Below are positions 26,941 to 35,406 of a stretch of 64,000 bases of DNA, piece by piece (position 1 is the first letter of the stretch; every line of letters starts with the position of its first letter). The notes beneath the pieces are model-generated. The model worked only from the letters and a program-made list of their open reading frames with translations, was not told where the DNA came from and made no database searches. This stretch comes from Dyadobacter sp. CY312 (lineage in GTDB: Bacteria; Bacteroidota; Bacteroidia; Cytophagales; Spirosomataceae), in assembly GCF_021390535.1 (NCBI RefSeq), contig NZ_JAJUXG010000018.1:62001-126000 (forward strand), written 5' to 3'. The translations under genes and the position numbers were made by a program.

Positions 26941-28890
26941 CTATTTTTTTCGTTTAGCCGATTTTACAACCGGTTCTTTCAGTTCAGTTTGCAAGATAGT
27001 ACTATTTCCCGCCCTATCCGTAACTTCAAGCGTTAGTTCTCCTTCAAAAGGAAGGCTTTCATCAAGCTTTTCTGACCATACATATCCTGTCTTACTATCA
27101 AAATTCATCAAAACCCATTCCCCTCCAATTAAAGCTCTGGAACGGGAAATTCCGGAAGATGTATCCCAGACATAGCCTCTTATCCTCGTTTTGCTGTGTT
27201 CTAAAAGCCTCACCTTAGGTGGTATGGTATCTGTCTGAATCACAAATGTCCCCAGTTCTTTTGTATCAAAGCTGACCTTATCGCCCAGCCACTCCCCTCC
27301 TATAAACCGATATTCACCATCCAGATACCTGTATACTTGCGTCCTTTCCTTGTTTTCGGGTGCGTTTCCGGGAGTAAACGAGATCGACACAACATCTTTT
27401 AGCGCAGTTCCTTTTGTATTCACTGTCAGATAATTCATATTCTGCTGTCCTGTCACAAATAATGTATCAAACAAGCTCGTTGGTTTAAAGTCAACCGACC
27501 AATTTTTGCCGTTAAATGCCGCCTTAGTACCTGGCAGAATCTGCGTCCGCAGATAAGTTCTTGCGACAGAATTCCCAATCTTAACCGAATCCGGCATCAG
27601 TTTACGCAAATCCGTCAAAAAAACGGCGGACTCTTTGTCGTAAAAATCAGGCTCTTTATTCACCTCTTTCCCTGCTATATAATAAGTAGCTGACGGAACT
27701 GCACTCCTGAAATTTTTAGCCCTCACCATCAGCGTATTTTCCTGGATATCTGTTTGTATCCATTCCGGATTCACTTCTGTATCAAATACCGGCAGTTCAG
27801 TACTTCGTTCTTCACCCTTGATCGTAAAAACCAGTTCAGAAAAATTCTCGTAAGAATCTGAAATACGAATTTTTACTTCATGTGACAATGTATCTGTAAT
27901 ATTCAGTTTGCCTTTCAGCAAATCTGTTTTATACAAATTGAATGTATTGCCATCAGGAACGTAACACCTCAAATACCGTTGCCCTGTTTCCTGCTCCGTT
28001 TCGTAGTCGATCAGGTTGTTGTAATCCCTGGTAGATGCATTCGGAAAAATTTCCATGTTATATGAAAATACCTCCTGTCCATCCATTTTGATTTCAATAC
28101 ACTGCAATCCGTAGCGGAAGCCAGTTCCTGTCATCTGGTCATGCGCCACCAGGTCAATACCGATTAGTCCGGTTGCTCTGACTGGCTGGGCAATACGGTA
28201 AGATCCGTCTTTCAACTTAACAGGGCTATATACCCGACGATCAAACTGCCCGTTCACCCTTCCGTTGATATCCAACGGTCGTATGGCCAGATTGACAAAC
28301 TTTGGAGGAGTTATATCCTTAATTTCCCTAAAACCGAAATACAAAGGATTCAGATAGTTGTCCTGCGAATCCCTGATCTCAAAATGAAGATGCGGCCCGG
28401 CTGATCCGCCTGTGTTTCCGGAAAGTGCTATCACTTCGCCTTTGCTAAAACTAAACTGACCGGCAGCGGGGAACAGATCAATTTCAAAACTCTGCTTTTT
28501 GTATTGCTCCTCTCTCACATACGCTGCAAGTTTAGAACTGAATTTGAGCAAATGGCCGTAAACAGTAGTCTGACCGTTCGGATGTTTCAGGTAAATTACA
28601 TTTCCGTAGCCGCTTCGCTGCACAGCTACTTTGTAGACATATCCTTCCGCAGCAGCATAAACCGATAATCCTTCCCTCTGCTGGGTGCGAATATCCAACC
28701 CTGCATGAAAATGGTTTGTCCGCAAATCACCCAGCCCGCCAGCCAGCGTATTGGTCAAGCCTGGCATAATCGGAAATTGGTAATAATTCTTAGGATAAGA
28801 TTCCTTTTGAGCCGAAGCAGGAGATACTAAACCTATAAATCCTGTCAAAAAGAACCCGAAGCGGACAAGTGTCCGAAAAACATTTTGCAT
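26941..28890 (-). CDS. M23 family metallopeptidase (LytM-type)
   Basis: A probable periplasmic or surface peptidoglycan endopeptidase. The ATG at 28890 gives 649 residues with a signal peptide (VRFGFFLTGFIGLVSPASAQ); the longer frame to 28947 would bury it. The LytM domain occupies about residues 40-185: NHFHAGLDI provides the first zinc His and Asp, and GPHLHFEIRD the HxH motif, so the active site is complete. The remaining 450 residues contain beta-sandwich-like segments. Homologues of this N-terminal M23 layout with a long beta-rich tail are common in Bacteroidota. Confidence 0.9.
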   Translation of the reverse strand: MQNVFRTLVRFGFFLTGFIGLVSPASAQKESYPKNYYQFPIMPGLTNTLAGGLGDLRTNHFHAGLDIRTQQREGLSVYAAAEGYVYKVAVQRSGYGNVIYLKHPNGQTTVYGHLLKFSSKLAAYVREEQYKKQSFEIDLFPAAGQFSFSKGEVIALSGNTGGSAGPHLHFEIRDSQDNYLNPLYFGFREIKDITPPKFVNLAIRPLDINGRVNGQFDRRVYSPVKLKDGSYRIAQPVRATGLIGIDLVAHDQMTGTGFRYGLQCIEIKMDGQEVFSYNMEIFPNASTRDYNNLIDYETEQETGQRYLRCYVPDGNTFNLYKTDLLKGKLNITDTLSHEVKIRISDSYENFSELVFTIKGEERSTELPVFDTEVNPEWIQTDIQENTLMVRAKNFRSAVPSATYYIAGKEVNKEPDFYDKESAVFLTDLRKLMPDSVKIGNSVARTYLRTQILPGTKAAFNGKNWSVDFKPTSLFDTLFVTGQQNMNYLTVNTKGTALKDVVSISFTPGNAPENKERTQVYRYLDGEYRFIGGEWLGDKVSFDTKELGTFVIQTDTIPPKVRLLEHSKTRIRGYVWDTSSGISRSRALIGGEWVLMNFDSKTGYVWSEKLDESLPFEGELTLEVTDRAGNSTILQTELKEPVVKSAKRKK

Positions 28891-28947
28891 GAAAAGAAGT
28901 GTATGATAATAGACTGTTAAGTCTTGGAGAAATTTAAGATGACACAA

Positions 28948-29559
28948 TTATCTAACGAATAATTCCAGCATCTTCTTGCCTTCTATTGAAGCGGTTAGCT
29001 TGTCTCCTATTTTAACAGACGACACACCTTTAGGCGTTCCTGTGAATATCAGATCTCCTTTTTTCAACATAAAGTACTTGGAAACAAAGGATATCAGGTA
29101 ATTGATGCGGTATAACATCATGGAAGAATTGCCATTCTGACGCGTTTCGCCATTTACATCAAGACTAAAATTCAGGTTTTGAATATCTTCAAAATCGCTA
29201 ACCGGAACAAAATCCGACACAGGCGCCGATCCGTTGAATGCTTTTGCCAGTTCCCAGGGTAAACCTTTACTTTTAAGTTCTGATTGTAAATCACGGGCAG
29301 TGAAGTCTATACCTACTCCGATCTCGTCGTAATATTTGTGTGCAAATCGTTCTTCAATGTTTTTACCAACCTTATTGATCTTCACCACAAGTTCCACTTC
29401 ATGATGGATATCATTCGAAAAATCAGGGTAAAAAAATGGTTCGCCAAGACGAATCTGAGCAGTTTCCGGCTTTAAAAATATAACTGGGGCATCAGGACGT
29501 TCGTTGTTAAGCTCGGCTATATGATCGGCGTAATTGCGACCTACACAAATAATTTTCAT
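28948..29559 (-). CDS. Fumarylacetoacetate hydrolase family protein
   Basis: A 203-residue enzyme of the FAH superfamily, which hydrolyses or decarboxylates acylpyruvates and oxaloacetate. Visible motifs are VGRNYADHIAELNNERPDAP near the start, DIHHEVELVVKINKVGKN with metal-binding glutamates, GIDFTARDLQ, and GDLIFTGTPKGVSSV near the end. The short single-domain length matches the FAHD1/YcgM type rather than tyrosine-pathway FAH. The exact substrate is uncertain. It is the first gene of a minus-strand run with the M23 peptidase. Confidence 0.9.
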   Translation of the reverse strand: MKIICVGRNYADHIAELNNERPDAPVIFLKPETAQIRLGEPFFYPDFSNDIHHEVELVVKINKVGKNIEERFAHKYYDEIGVGIDFTARDLQSELKSKGLPWELAKAFNGSAPVSDFVPVSDFEDIQNLNFSLDVNGETRQNGNSSMMLYRINYLISFVSKYFMLKKGDLIFTGTPKGVSSVKIGDKLTASIEGKKMLELFVR

Positions 29560-29801
29560 CTTGAAATACTGGACAATATGGTTATAACTGCTGACTAACC
29601 CGCCAATGCGGCTTAGCCCAACAACAAAACTACTGACAAAGCAGCCAGAGACATAATATTTATTCCGATTTTTAATAATGTATCATTCTTTAAATTTCGG
29701 TTGACAAAAGTTGCGCATTCTTTTAAGACACATTTGACAATTTTTAAAAGAAGTGACGTTATTTGTATGACAAAAAAATACTGCCGGCCAAAATTTTGCG
29801 C

Positions 29802-30449
29802 ATGACCAAGTACATTACCAAATATCTCTTCCCCATATTCTTTTTAGTGTTATCAATTTCTTCTTGCGATACGCTCAAGAAGGGACCTTCAACTGCATCA
29901 AGCTCAAAATCAAAGAATTCAGGATATCGATCTGGTCCGTCAAGATCGGCTTCCCGCACACCTGCAGGAAGGACCCCTGCAAGGAAACCCGCATCCAATA
30001 CCGGCAGAGCAACTGCTGCTCGCCCGACCTATACCCGTCCTTCCGGATCTTACAGCGCTGAAATTCCAAAAGTTGTTGAAGTAGCCCGCACGTATTACGG
30101 CACGCCCTATCGTTCTGGCGGAAATGATAAAAATGGAATTGACTGCTCAGGTTTGATCTGTTCGGTATATTCTGAAATAGGTGTTAAAGTTCCACGGATT
30201 TCATGGCAGCAATCTGAGTTTGGGGCAGAAGTAGCCGGTATCAACGAACTAAAACCAGGCGACTGGGTCTTTTTTGTTCCGGAAGCAGGAAAAGAAGGTT
30301 ATGTTTCCCATGCAGGGATTGTAACGGATGTAAGAAATAATGACGAAATCATGTTCATTCACGCCTCCACTTCTAAAGGCGTAAGAGAAGACAATCTGTT
30401 TTCCAACTATTTTAAAGGAAGATTTGTAAAGGCAATACGCCCATTTTGA
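29802..30449 (+). CDS. C40 family (NlpC/P60) peptidase lipoprotein
   Basis: A peptidoglycan-remodelling cysteine peptidase of 215 residues. The ATG at 29802 gives a lipoprotein signal with lipobox ISSC; a TTG further upstream was rejected. Residues 25-85 are a Ser/Arg/Pro/Thr-rich linker. The NlpC/P60 domain has the catalytic Cys in NGIDCSGLICSVYSE, the His in VSHAGIVTDV and the third residue in FIHASTSKG. The upstream 240 bases contain a TTTG (29733) and a TATTTG (29760), a weak match to a Bacteroidetes promoter. Monocistronic. Confidence 0.9.
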   Translation: MTKYITKYLFPIFFLVLSISSCDTLKKGPSTASSSKSKNSGYRSGPSRSASRTPAGRTPARKPASNTGRATAARPTYTRPSGSYSAEIPKVVEVARTYYGTPYRSGGNDKNGIDCSGLICSVYSEIGVKVPRISWQQSEFGAEVAGINELKPGDWVFFVPEAGKEGYVSHAGIVTDVRNNDEIMFIHASTSKGVREDNLFSNYFKGRFVKAIRPF

Positions 30450-30596
30450 GGCATTTACAGTATATTATCTGTAATACAGCTCTTTTTAATAGCATTACAC
30501 AGTAACTGTTACCAAACATTTATAGGGGAAATAACCCCCTGAAATGTCTGTAGTTAGTGTACTGAGACGTTGAACCTGATTCTCTCTATTCAAGTT

Positions 30597-31817
30597 ATGG
30601 AAACTACTTTTACGCCATCGCCTTCCGACACAGGACGAGTGACTGCCGCGCAACGGAATGAGCAAATTCCTATTTACATTCTGGCGACCGTTTTTTCGTC
30701 TTTTTGTGTAATCACCGGTCTGATCTGGGACATTTGCTGGCACATTTCCATCGGCCGCGACGGGTTGCTTTCACCGCCACACCTGGTCATCTATCTTGGT
30801 GCAGTTGTTGCCGGATTATTTTCCGGATATGAAATTCTGAGAAAAACGTTTTGGGGATCTGATTCAGAAAAATCCCGAAGCGTCAAAATATGGGGGTTCT
30901 TTTACAGCACACTCGGAGCTTTGTTTTGTGTTTGGGGTGCTCTTGCTATGCTTACTTCCGCTCCATTCGACGACTGGTGGCATAACACCTACGGACTGGA
31001 TGTCACCATTCTTTCGCCACCACATACGGTGTTGTTACTCGGAATGATCGGTATACAGTTTGGAGCGATGATCAGCGTTATCGCTTTAAAAAACCAGATA
31101 AAAACAAAAGGTTTTCTGCGTCCGGATACATTAAAGAAAACGGACAACAAACTATTTATTCTCTTCGCGCTTTCCGGTGGATTCCTGCTTACAATTTGGT
31201 TTACTTTACTCTCGGAAGAATTAGGCAGAATGGAATCTCACCGTTCGAGTTATTACATTTATGCAGCTGCGGGCTTTCCTATATTACTTATGGCGGCGGG
31301 CAAAGCTGTCAGTCATAAATGGACGATAACTGCCATAACCGCAGTGTATACCATATTCATGTTGGGTACGCTCTGGATCATTCCGCTTTTTCCTGCCGAA
31401 CCAAAGTTAGGCCCGATCCTGAATCACATTGATCATTACCAGGCATTCCAATTCCCTTTGTTGCTTATTGTTCCAGCTATTGCACTCGATATACTTCGAA
31501 ACAGATTTGCCTATTGGAACGACTGGAAACTTACATTCCTCCTCGGAACCACATTCCTTGTCATTTTCTTTGGCGTACAATGGTTTTCAGGAGGTTTTTT
31601 AATGGAATCACCTTATGCCAGAAACTGGTTCTTTGGCTCCGAATCCTGGTATTTTGGCAACAGCCCTGACTGGGAGTTCCGTTACAAATTTGCACCCTGG
31701 ATGCTTGAAAGCACACCCGAGCTATTAAAGGGTTTAGGGATAGCATTGGTCGCTAGTATTATCTCTACCAAAATCGGACTATCATGGGGTAACTGGATGC
31801 ATAAAATTCAAAGATGA
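30597..31817 (+). CDS. Polytopic membrane protein resembling a fused PmoC-PmoA (copper membrane monooxygenase superfamily)
   Basis: A 406-residue protein (ATG at 30597) with about ten membrane helices. It holds two motifs: WDICWHISIGRDGLLSPPH (Asp45, His49, His62) and FDDWWHNTYGLDVTILSPPH (Asp125, His129, His143). In PmoC of methane monooxygenase the copper ligands are Asp156/His160/His173 (CuC) and Asn227/His231/His245 (CuD); the spacings 4+13 and 4+14 are identical, and the surrounding pattern D-x2-WH-x4-RD-x3-[ST]P-x-H matches motif one. The C-terminal half contains FQFPLLLIVPAIALDIL and a later FFGVQWFSGG, similar to PmoA segments. This homology is inferred by eye; substrate and activity are unknown. 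An alternative is an unrelated membrane metal site. It overlaps the next gene by ATGA. Confidence 0.6.
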   Translation: METTFTPSPSDTGRVTAAQRNEQIPIYILATVFSSFCVITGLIWDICWHISIGRDGLLSPPHLVIYLGAVVAGLFSGYEILRKTFWGSDSEKSRSVKIWGFFYSTLGALFCVWGALAMLTSAPFDDWWHNTYGLDVTILSPPHTVLLLGMIGIQFGAMISVIALKNQIKTKGFLRPDTLKKTDNKLFILFALSGGFLLTIWFTLLSEELGRMESHRSSYYIYAAAGFPILLMAAGKAVSHKWTITAITAVYTIFMLGTLWIIPLFPAEPKLGPILNHIDHYQAFQFPLLLIVPAIALDILRNRFAYWNDWKLTFLLGTTFLVIFFGVQWFSGGFLMESPYARNWFFGSESWYFGNSPDWEFRYKFAPWMLESTPELLKGLGIALVASIISTKIGLSWGNWMHKIQR

Positions 31818-33469
31818 AAAAACTATTATTCCTTCTCTTCCTGATTTCAATCAGCCAATTTGCACTCGCTCACATTGGCAGTTCCGGTGTACAAATGCAG
31901 GGACAAGCCGGACCATATAAGGTATTGGTCAGTGTACAACCTCCTGACGTAATTCCCGGAACTGCAAAAGTTTCTGTTTATATTGAAACAGGTAGTGCCT
32001 CGTCAGTAGAAGCACGCCCGATTTATTTTCGGTCGGGGGACAAAGGAGCGCCCTCACCGGACAAACTTCAAATTGTCCCCGGTCAGTTGGGACAATTTGA
32101 AGGCGAAATCTGGCTAATGGAAAATGGATCATCCAGTGCTCAGATTCTGATTGACGGAGACAAAGGAAAAGGTGAATTGATTGTGCCGGTAATGGCTATG
32201 TCAACGGCTCAGCGGGAAATGCCGGAGGGATTGGGTATAGGACTTGGAATTCTCGGTGTACTTCTTTTCACTCTGATGATCACCACAATTGGAGCCAGTG
32301 TGAGCGATGGATTACTTCCGGCAGGTGAAAGTTTATCTAAACCCAGACAGAGAAAAAAGTATATCAACATGGGCATTGCCAGTGTTGTATGCGCGGTTAT
32401 CTTGTATGGAGGAAGCAGCTGGTGGAACAGCTGGGCAGCGGAATACAAGCAATATTTGTACAAACCTTTGCAGGGCAACGCATCCATAATTAATAAGGAA
32501 AACCTAAGTGTTTTTCAACTTAAAATTGACACTACCGGTTGGGCTGCGCAGGAAAGGGGTAGCATGCTAAGTACACTCATTCCTGACCACGGAAAGCTGA
32601 TGCACGCATTCCTGATTCGTACTCCGGGTCTCGACGCGTTTGCACACATTCATCCCGAAAGAAAAGACAGTACCACTTTTGAGGCTTTACTGCCCAGTCT
32701 ACCTCCGGGCAAGTATTTGGTTTATGCTGATATAGTACGGTACTCCGGTTTTGCTGAAACCATTACTGACACCATTGTTATTGGAGAACAGCCAAAACGC
32801 ATTGCAGAAATTGAGACTACAACAAATGAAGATACCTATGTAATTACAGATCCAATAAATGCTCCGGGAAATGTGGCACTGGATGCGGATGTTGTCATTT
32901 GCGGCAAACCAGGAACCAAAACCGTTTTTCAGGATGGTTCCTATGCTGTTTGGGAAGGCAAACAAGATCAGGCGCTGGAAGCGGGAAAAGCACATCAGCT
33001 GACTTTCGGACTTTTCAACCCTGATGGGAGCGAATGTCTGCCGGAACCCTATCTGGGCATGATGGGCCATGCCGTGGTGGTAAGCGCGGATGGTTCGGTT
33101 TACATTCACCTGCATCCATCCGGTTCTTTCCCGATGGCAGCTGAAAACATCTTCAAAAACCGCCTGGCCGATACGACCAAACTCATAAAACGACCAGCCT
33201 CAGCAATATTCAGAGATAGCGTCGACAGCTATCTGAGTAGACTAAAAGCCATGACCACATTGGAAAGAGAGGAATTTCTGATGACTGAAATGGGGATGTA
33301 TGAGCCCAACGAAAATGGAATGGTTGGAATGGATCACGGCAGCATGATCTCATTCCCATATTCTTTCCCTAAAGAGGGTCGCTACCGGATTTTCTTACAG
33401 GTAAAAAGAAACGAAAAGGTATTGACTGGCGCATTTGACGTCAAAGTAAAAGGTCCGGTACAACTTTAA
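31814..33469 (+). CDS. PmoB-like exported protein with two membrane helices and HxH / Met-His motifs
   Basis: A 551-residue protein translationally coupled to the previous gene. The signal peptide ends ALA, leaving His20 as the first mature residue, as in PmoB, CopC and LPMOs where the N-terminal His binds copper. A beta-rich domain (about 30-128) is followed by two helices (about 138-162 and 184-205), then a second exported region with AFAHIHPERKD (His278, His280), EPYLGMMGHAVVV with YIHLHPSG (His432, His434), and the Met/His stretch MVGMDHGSM (503-511). The domain-helix-helix-domain order is that of PmoB. Unlike PmoB (His33, His137, His139) the HxH lies in the C-terminal part. Copper binding is inference. 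Confidence 0.6.
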   Translation: MKKLLFLLFLISISQFALAHIGSSGVQMQGQAGPYKVLVSVQPPDVIPGTAKVSVYIETGSASSVEARPIYFRSGDKGAPSPDKLQIVPGQLGQFEGEIWLMENGSSSAQILIDGDKGKGELIVPVMAMSTAQREMPEGLGIGLGILGVLLFTLMITTIGASVSDGLLPAGESLSKPRQRKKYINMGIASVVCAVILYGGSSWWNSWAAEYKQYLYKPLQGNASIINKENLSVFQLKIDTTGWAAQERGSMLSTLIPDHGKLMHAFLIRTPGLDAFAHIHPERKDSTTFEALLPSLPPGKYLVYADIVRYSGFAETITDTIVIGEQPKRIAEIETTTNEDTYVITDPINAPGNVALDADVVICGKPGTKTVFQDGSYAVWEGKQDQALEAGKAHQLTFGLFNPDGSECLPEPYLGMMGHAVVVSADGSVYIHLHPSGSFPMAAENIFKNRLADTTKLIKRPASAIFRDSVDSYLSRLKAMTTLEREEFLMTEMGMYEPNENGMVGMDHGSMISFPYSFPKEGRYRIFLQVKRNEKVLTGAFDVKVKGPVQL

Positions 33470-33500
33470 ATCACACCGGAACTGTTCTCATTTTGCACCA

Positions 33501-34163
33501 CTATTTGGCGAATAATCCTTTTATCGCTTCAAAAGATAGCTCATTGTAGTTTGCAACGTACAAATTGCAAGGAGGCAATTCTTCTATTGTATGAGAACTT
33601 AATACGCCAACGACAAGCATCCCCGCGTTGATTGCTGCACTTACGCCGGAGAATGAATCTTCAAAAACCACGCATTGATCTGGCGTTACACCAAGATTCG
33701 CTGCCGATTTAAGATATACCTCGGGATCGGGCTTATGTTTGGTAACATTTTCACTTGCCAGGATGGAGCCAAGTTTTTCCTGAATTTCAACCTTGCTCAT
33801 GATCAGATCCAGGTTGGCACGGGGTGCGGACGTGGCAACACCAAGTTTAACATCATGGCTATGCAAATCGACTATAAAGTCGACTATCCCCTCAATGGGT
33901 TCTATGTATGGCTCATATATTTCTCTAAACAGACTTTCTTTCTCGTTTTCCAACTCCAATAATTCTTCGCCTGCTATCACTCTTTGCAAAAAATGGCTTA
34001 GAATATAGCTATTGCTTTTTCCGAACATGTGCTGAGCAAAGTCCTCGTCAGTAGGAGCAAGATTACGCTTGGCAAAAAAACTACGAAAGGCTTTCGAGTG
34101 GTATGGATTGGTATGGCAAATGACGCCATCCATGTCAAAAATTACTGCTATTTTATTATTCAT
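33501..34163 (-). CDS. HAD family hydrolase (beta-phosphoglucomutase-like)
   Basis: A 220-residue cytosolic phosphatase or phosphomutase of HAD subfamily IA. The nucleophile motif FDMDGVICHTNPYH is at residues 9-22, motif II is VATSAPRANLDL, the Lys of motif III is in TKHKPDPEVYL, and motif IV is VVFEDSFSGVSAAINAG. Homologues are annotated as beta-phosphoglucomutase or sugar-phosphate phosphatases; the substrate cannot be determined from the sequence. Convergent with the PmoB-like gene, 31 bases apart and with no terminator hairpin. Confidence 0.88.
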   Translation of the reverse strand: MNNKIAVIFDMDGVICHTNPYHSKAFRSFFAKRNLAPTDEDFAQHMFGKSNSYILSHFLQRVIAGEELLELENEKESLFREIYEPYIEPIEGIVDFIVDLHSHDVKLGVATSAPRANLDLIMSKVEIQEKLGSILASENVTKHKPDPEVYLKSAANLGVTPDQCVVFEDSFSGVSAAINAGMLVVGVLSSHTIEELPPCNLYVANYNELSFEAIKGLFAK

Positions 34164-34418
34164 CCGGCAAAGTTAAGAAATGTGTTGGAGTGCTATATTA
34201 AAAGAAAGGTGAAGATTAAACGTACTATAAAATTATTACAAACATTAGAGAAATAATTCTTATTTTAGCATTAGACTATCGAATAAATATAGGATTTTGT
34301 ATAAATCCATCTAGTCGTCCTTAACTTTACTGGCATACCATTTTCTTATAGCTTACATAGCTAAAACATACCCCAAGACTTACCCTAACACAGTATTTGT
34401 TTTAATTAAGTTGCTTTT

Positions 34419-34877
34419 ATGAATGAATTAGAACGAATGAACAATGGGGTGGATCTTCATCCTGTTACCAAAGTCGCGCCGCTCACACCACTGGAAGTTT
34501 ATGATAAGTTCGGAGCAATGGCTTATGGCATTATTCTACAAATTGTGCCACAACCGCATCTTGCACAGGAAATACTAGTCAATGTTTTTGCATCTCCGCA
34601 ACTACAAGCTTGTAATAGCTACCCGTTCACTTTTGCTGTTTGTGTGATAAAGCTAGCCAGAGCCAAAGCAGTGGAAGCAAAGAAAAAACTGATGGCGATT
34701 GGTACTGATGATGTTGAAAATACACTTGAAAACCTTGATTTGTCCCCTCAACGTATTTTTGATCTTTCCTTTCGTCAGGGATTTACGCCTGATGAAGTAG
34801 CTCAAAAGCTAAAGATATCCAAATCTGAGGTACTTAAAGCGCTTCACGATTTTTTCAAGTCCTACCGCAACTCTTAA
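34419..34877 (+). CDS. Degenerate ECF-sigma-like protein
   Basis: A 152-residue protein resembling an ECF sigma factor. The first part, VYDKFGAMAYGIILQIVPQP and LAQEILVNVF, follows region 2 but lacks most of the acidic and aromatic DNA-melting residues. The C-terminal part has LSFRQGFTPDEVAQKLKISK, a region-4-like helix-turn-helix, though the usual LPxxxRxxF lead is altered to LSPQRIFDL. It precedes an anti-sigma-like membrane protein by 12 bases. It may be a sigma factor with relaxed specificity or a non-polymerase regulator; the function is unproven. Confidence 0.65.
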   Translation: MNELERMNNGVDLHPVTKVAPLTPLEVYDKFGAMAYGIILQIVPQPHLAQEILVNVFASPQLQACNSYPFTFAVCVIKLARAKAVEAKKKLMAIGTDDVENTLENLDLSPQRIFDLSFRQGFTPDEVAQKLKISKSEVLKALHDFFKSYRNS

Positions 34878-34889
34878 TTTCATCACAAA

Positions 34890-35363
34890 TTGGAAACAAA
34901 AGATTTCATAGAAAGTGGAATTCTGGAAGCATACCTACTCGGCTTCACAGCCGAAGATGAGAAGGAATACGTGCAAAACAGAATTCTGACCGACCAACAA
35001 ATTACCGATTACGTACTGGACCTGGAAACTGATATACGATTATACTTTGATCAGCATACAATACCTCCGCCACCAGAAATTAGAGAGATAATACAGCTAA
35101 GGACTACTAAAAGAGATATTCAGAAAAAGAAGCATGTCTTTGAACAGAAATCAGCAGAAGAACCTAAGAAGAAAGATGAATATCTGGAAATTGAGGTCAA
35201 CGATACATATATCAAAGTGCACAAGTTCTGGCGCCCTGCATTTATAGCTGTTTTTATCTTATCCAAGATATTTCTGATTGCCGGGTTGTATTATTACTTT
35301 AAAACCACCAGCCTGGAACAGGAAAACGAAAAACTAAAATTAGAAATACAAAATATAAAGTAA
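34890..35363 (+). CDS. Anti-sigma-factor-like single-pass membrane protein
   Basis: A 157-residue protein that starts with TTG at 34890, the only reasonable start after the in-frame stop of the previous gene. The N-terminal 45 residues (METKDFIESGILEAYLLGFT) resemble the RskA-type cytosolic anti-sigma domain in which helices wrap the sigma factor; a lysine-rich linker leads to a membrane helix at about residues 115-133, then a short coiled tail in the periplasm. No zinc-binding motif is present. The pairing with the sigma-like gene is the main evidence for an anti-sigma role. Confidence 0.65.
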   Translation: METKDFIESGILEAYLLGFTAEDEKEYVQNRILTDQQITDYVLDLETDIRLYFDQHTIPPPPEIREIIQLRTTKRDIQKKKHVFEQKSAEEPKKKDEYLEIEVNDTYIKVHKFWRPAFIAVFILSKIFLIAGLYYYFKTTSLEQENEKLKLEIQNIK

Positions 35364-35406
35364 TGAAAACAGCCTGGTCCACAAGTGAGCCAGGCTGTTT
35401 TCATTA
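35361..35406. terminator. Bidirectional terminator containing both stop codons
   Basis: Arms 35361-35377 and 35390-35406 are a perfect 17-bp stem. The left arm begins with the TAA of the plus-strand anti-sigma-like gene and the right arm ends with the TAA (read as tta) of the minus-strand hydrolase gene, so the terminator is shared by two convergent genes. Confidence 0.9.

Noticed and set aside
30456-30476. Hairpin ttacag...ctgtaa after the NlpC/P60 gene as a terminator
   Set aside because: Stem of only six bases in AT-rich sequence, with a weak T tract some bases away.
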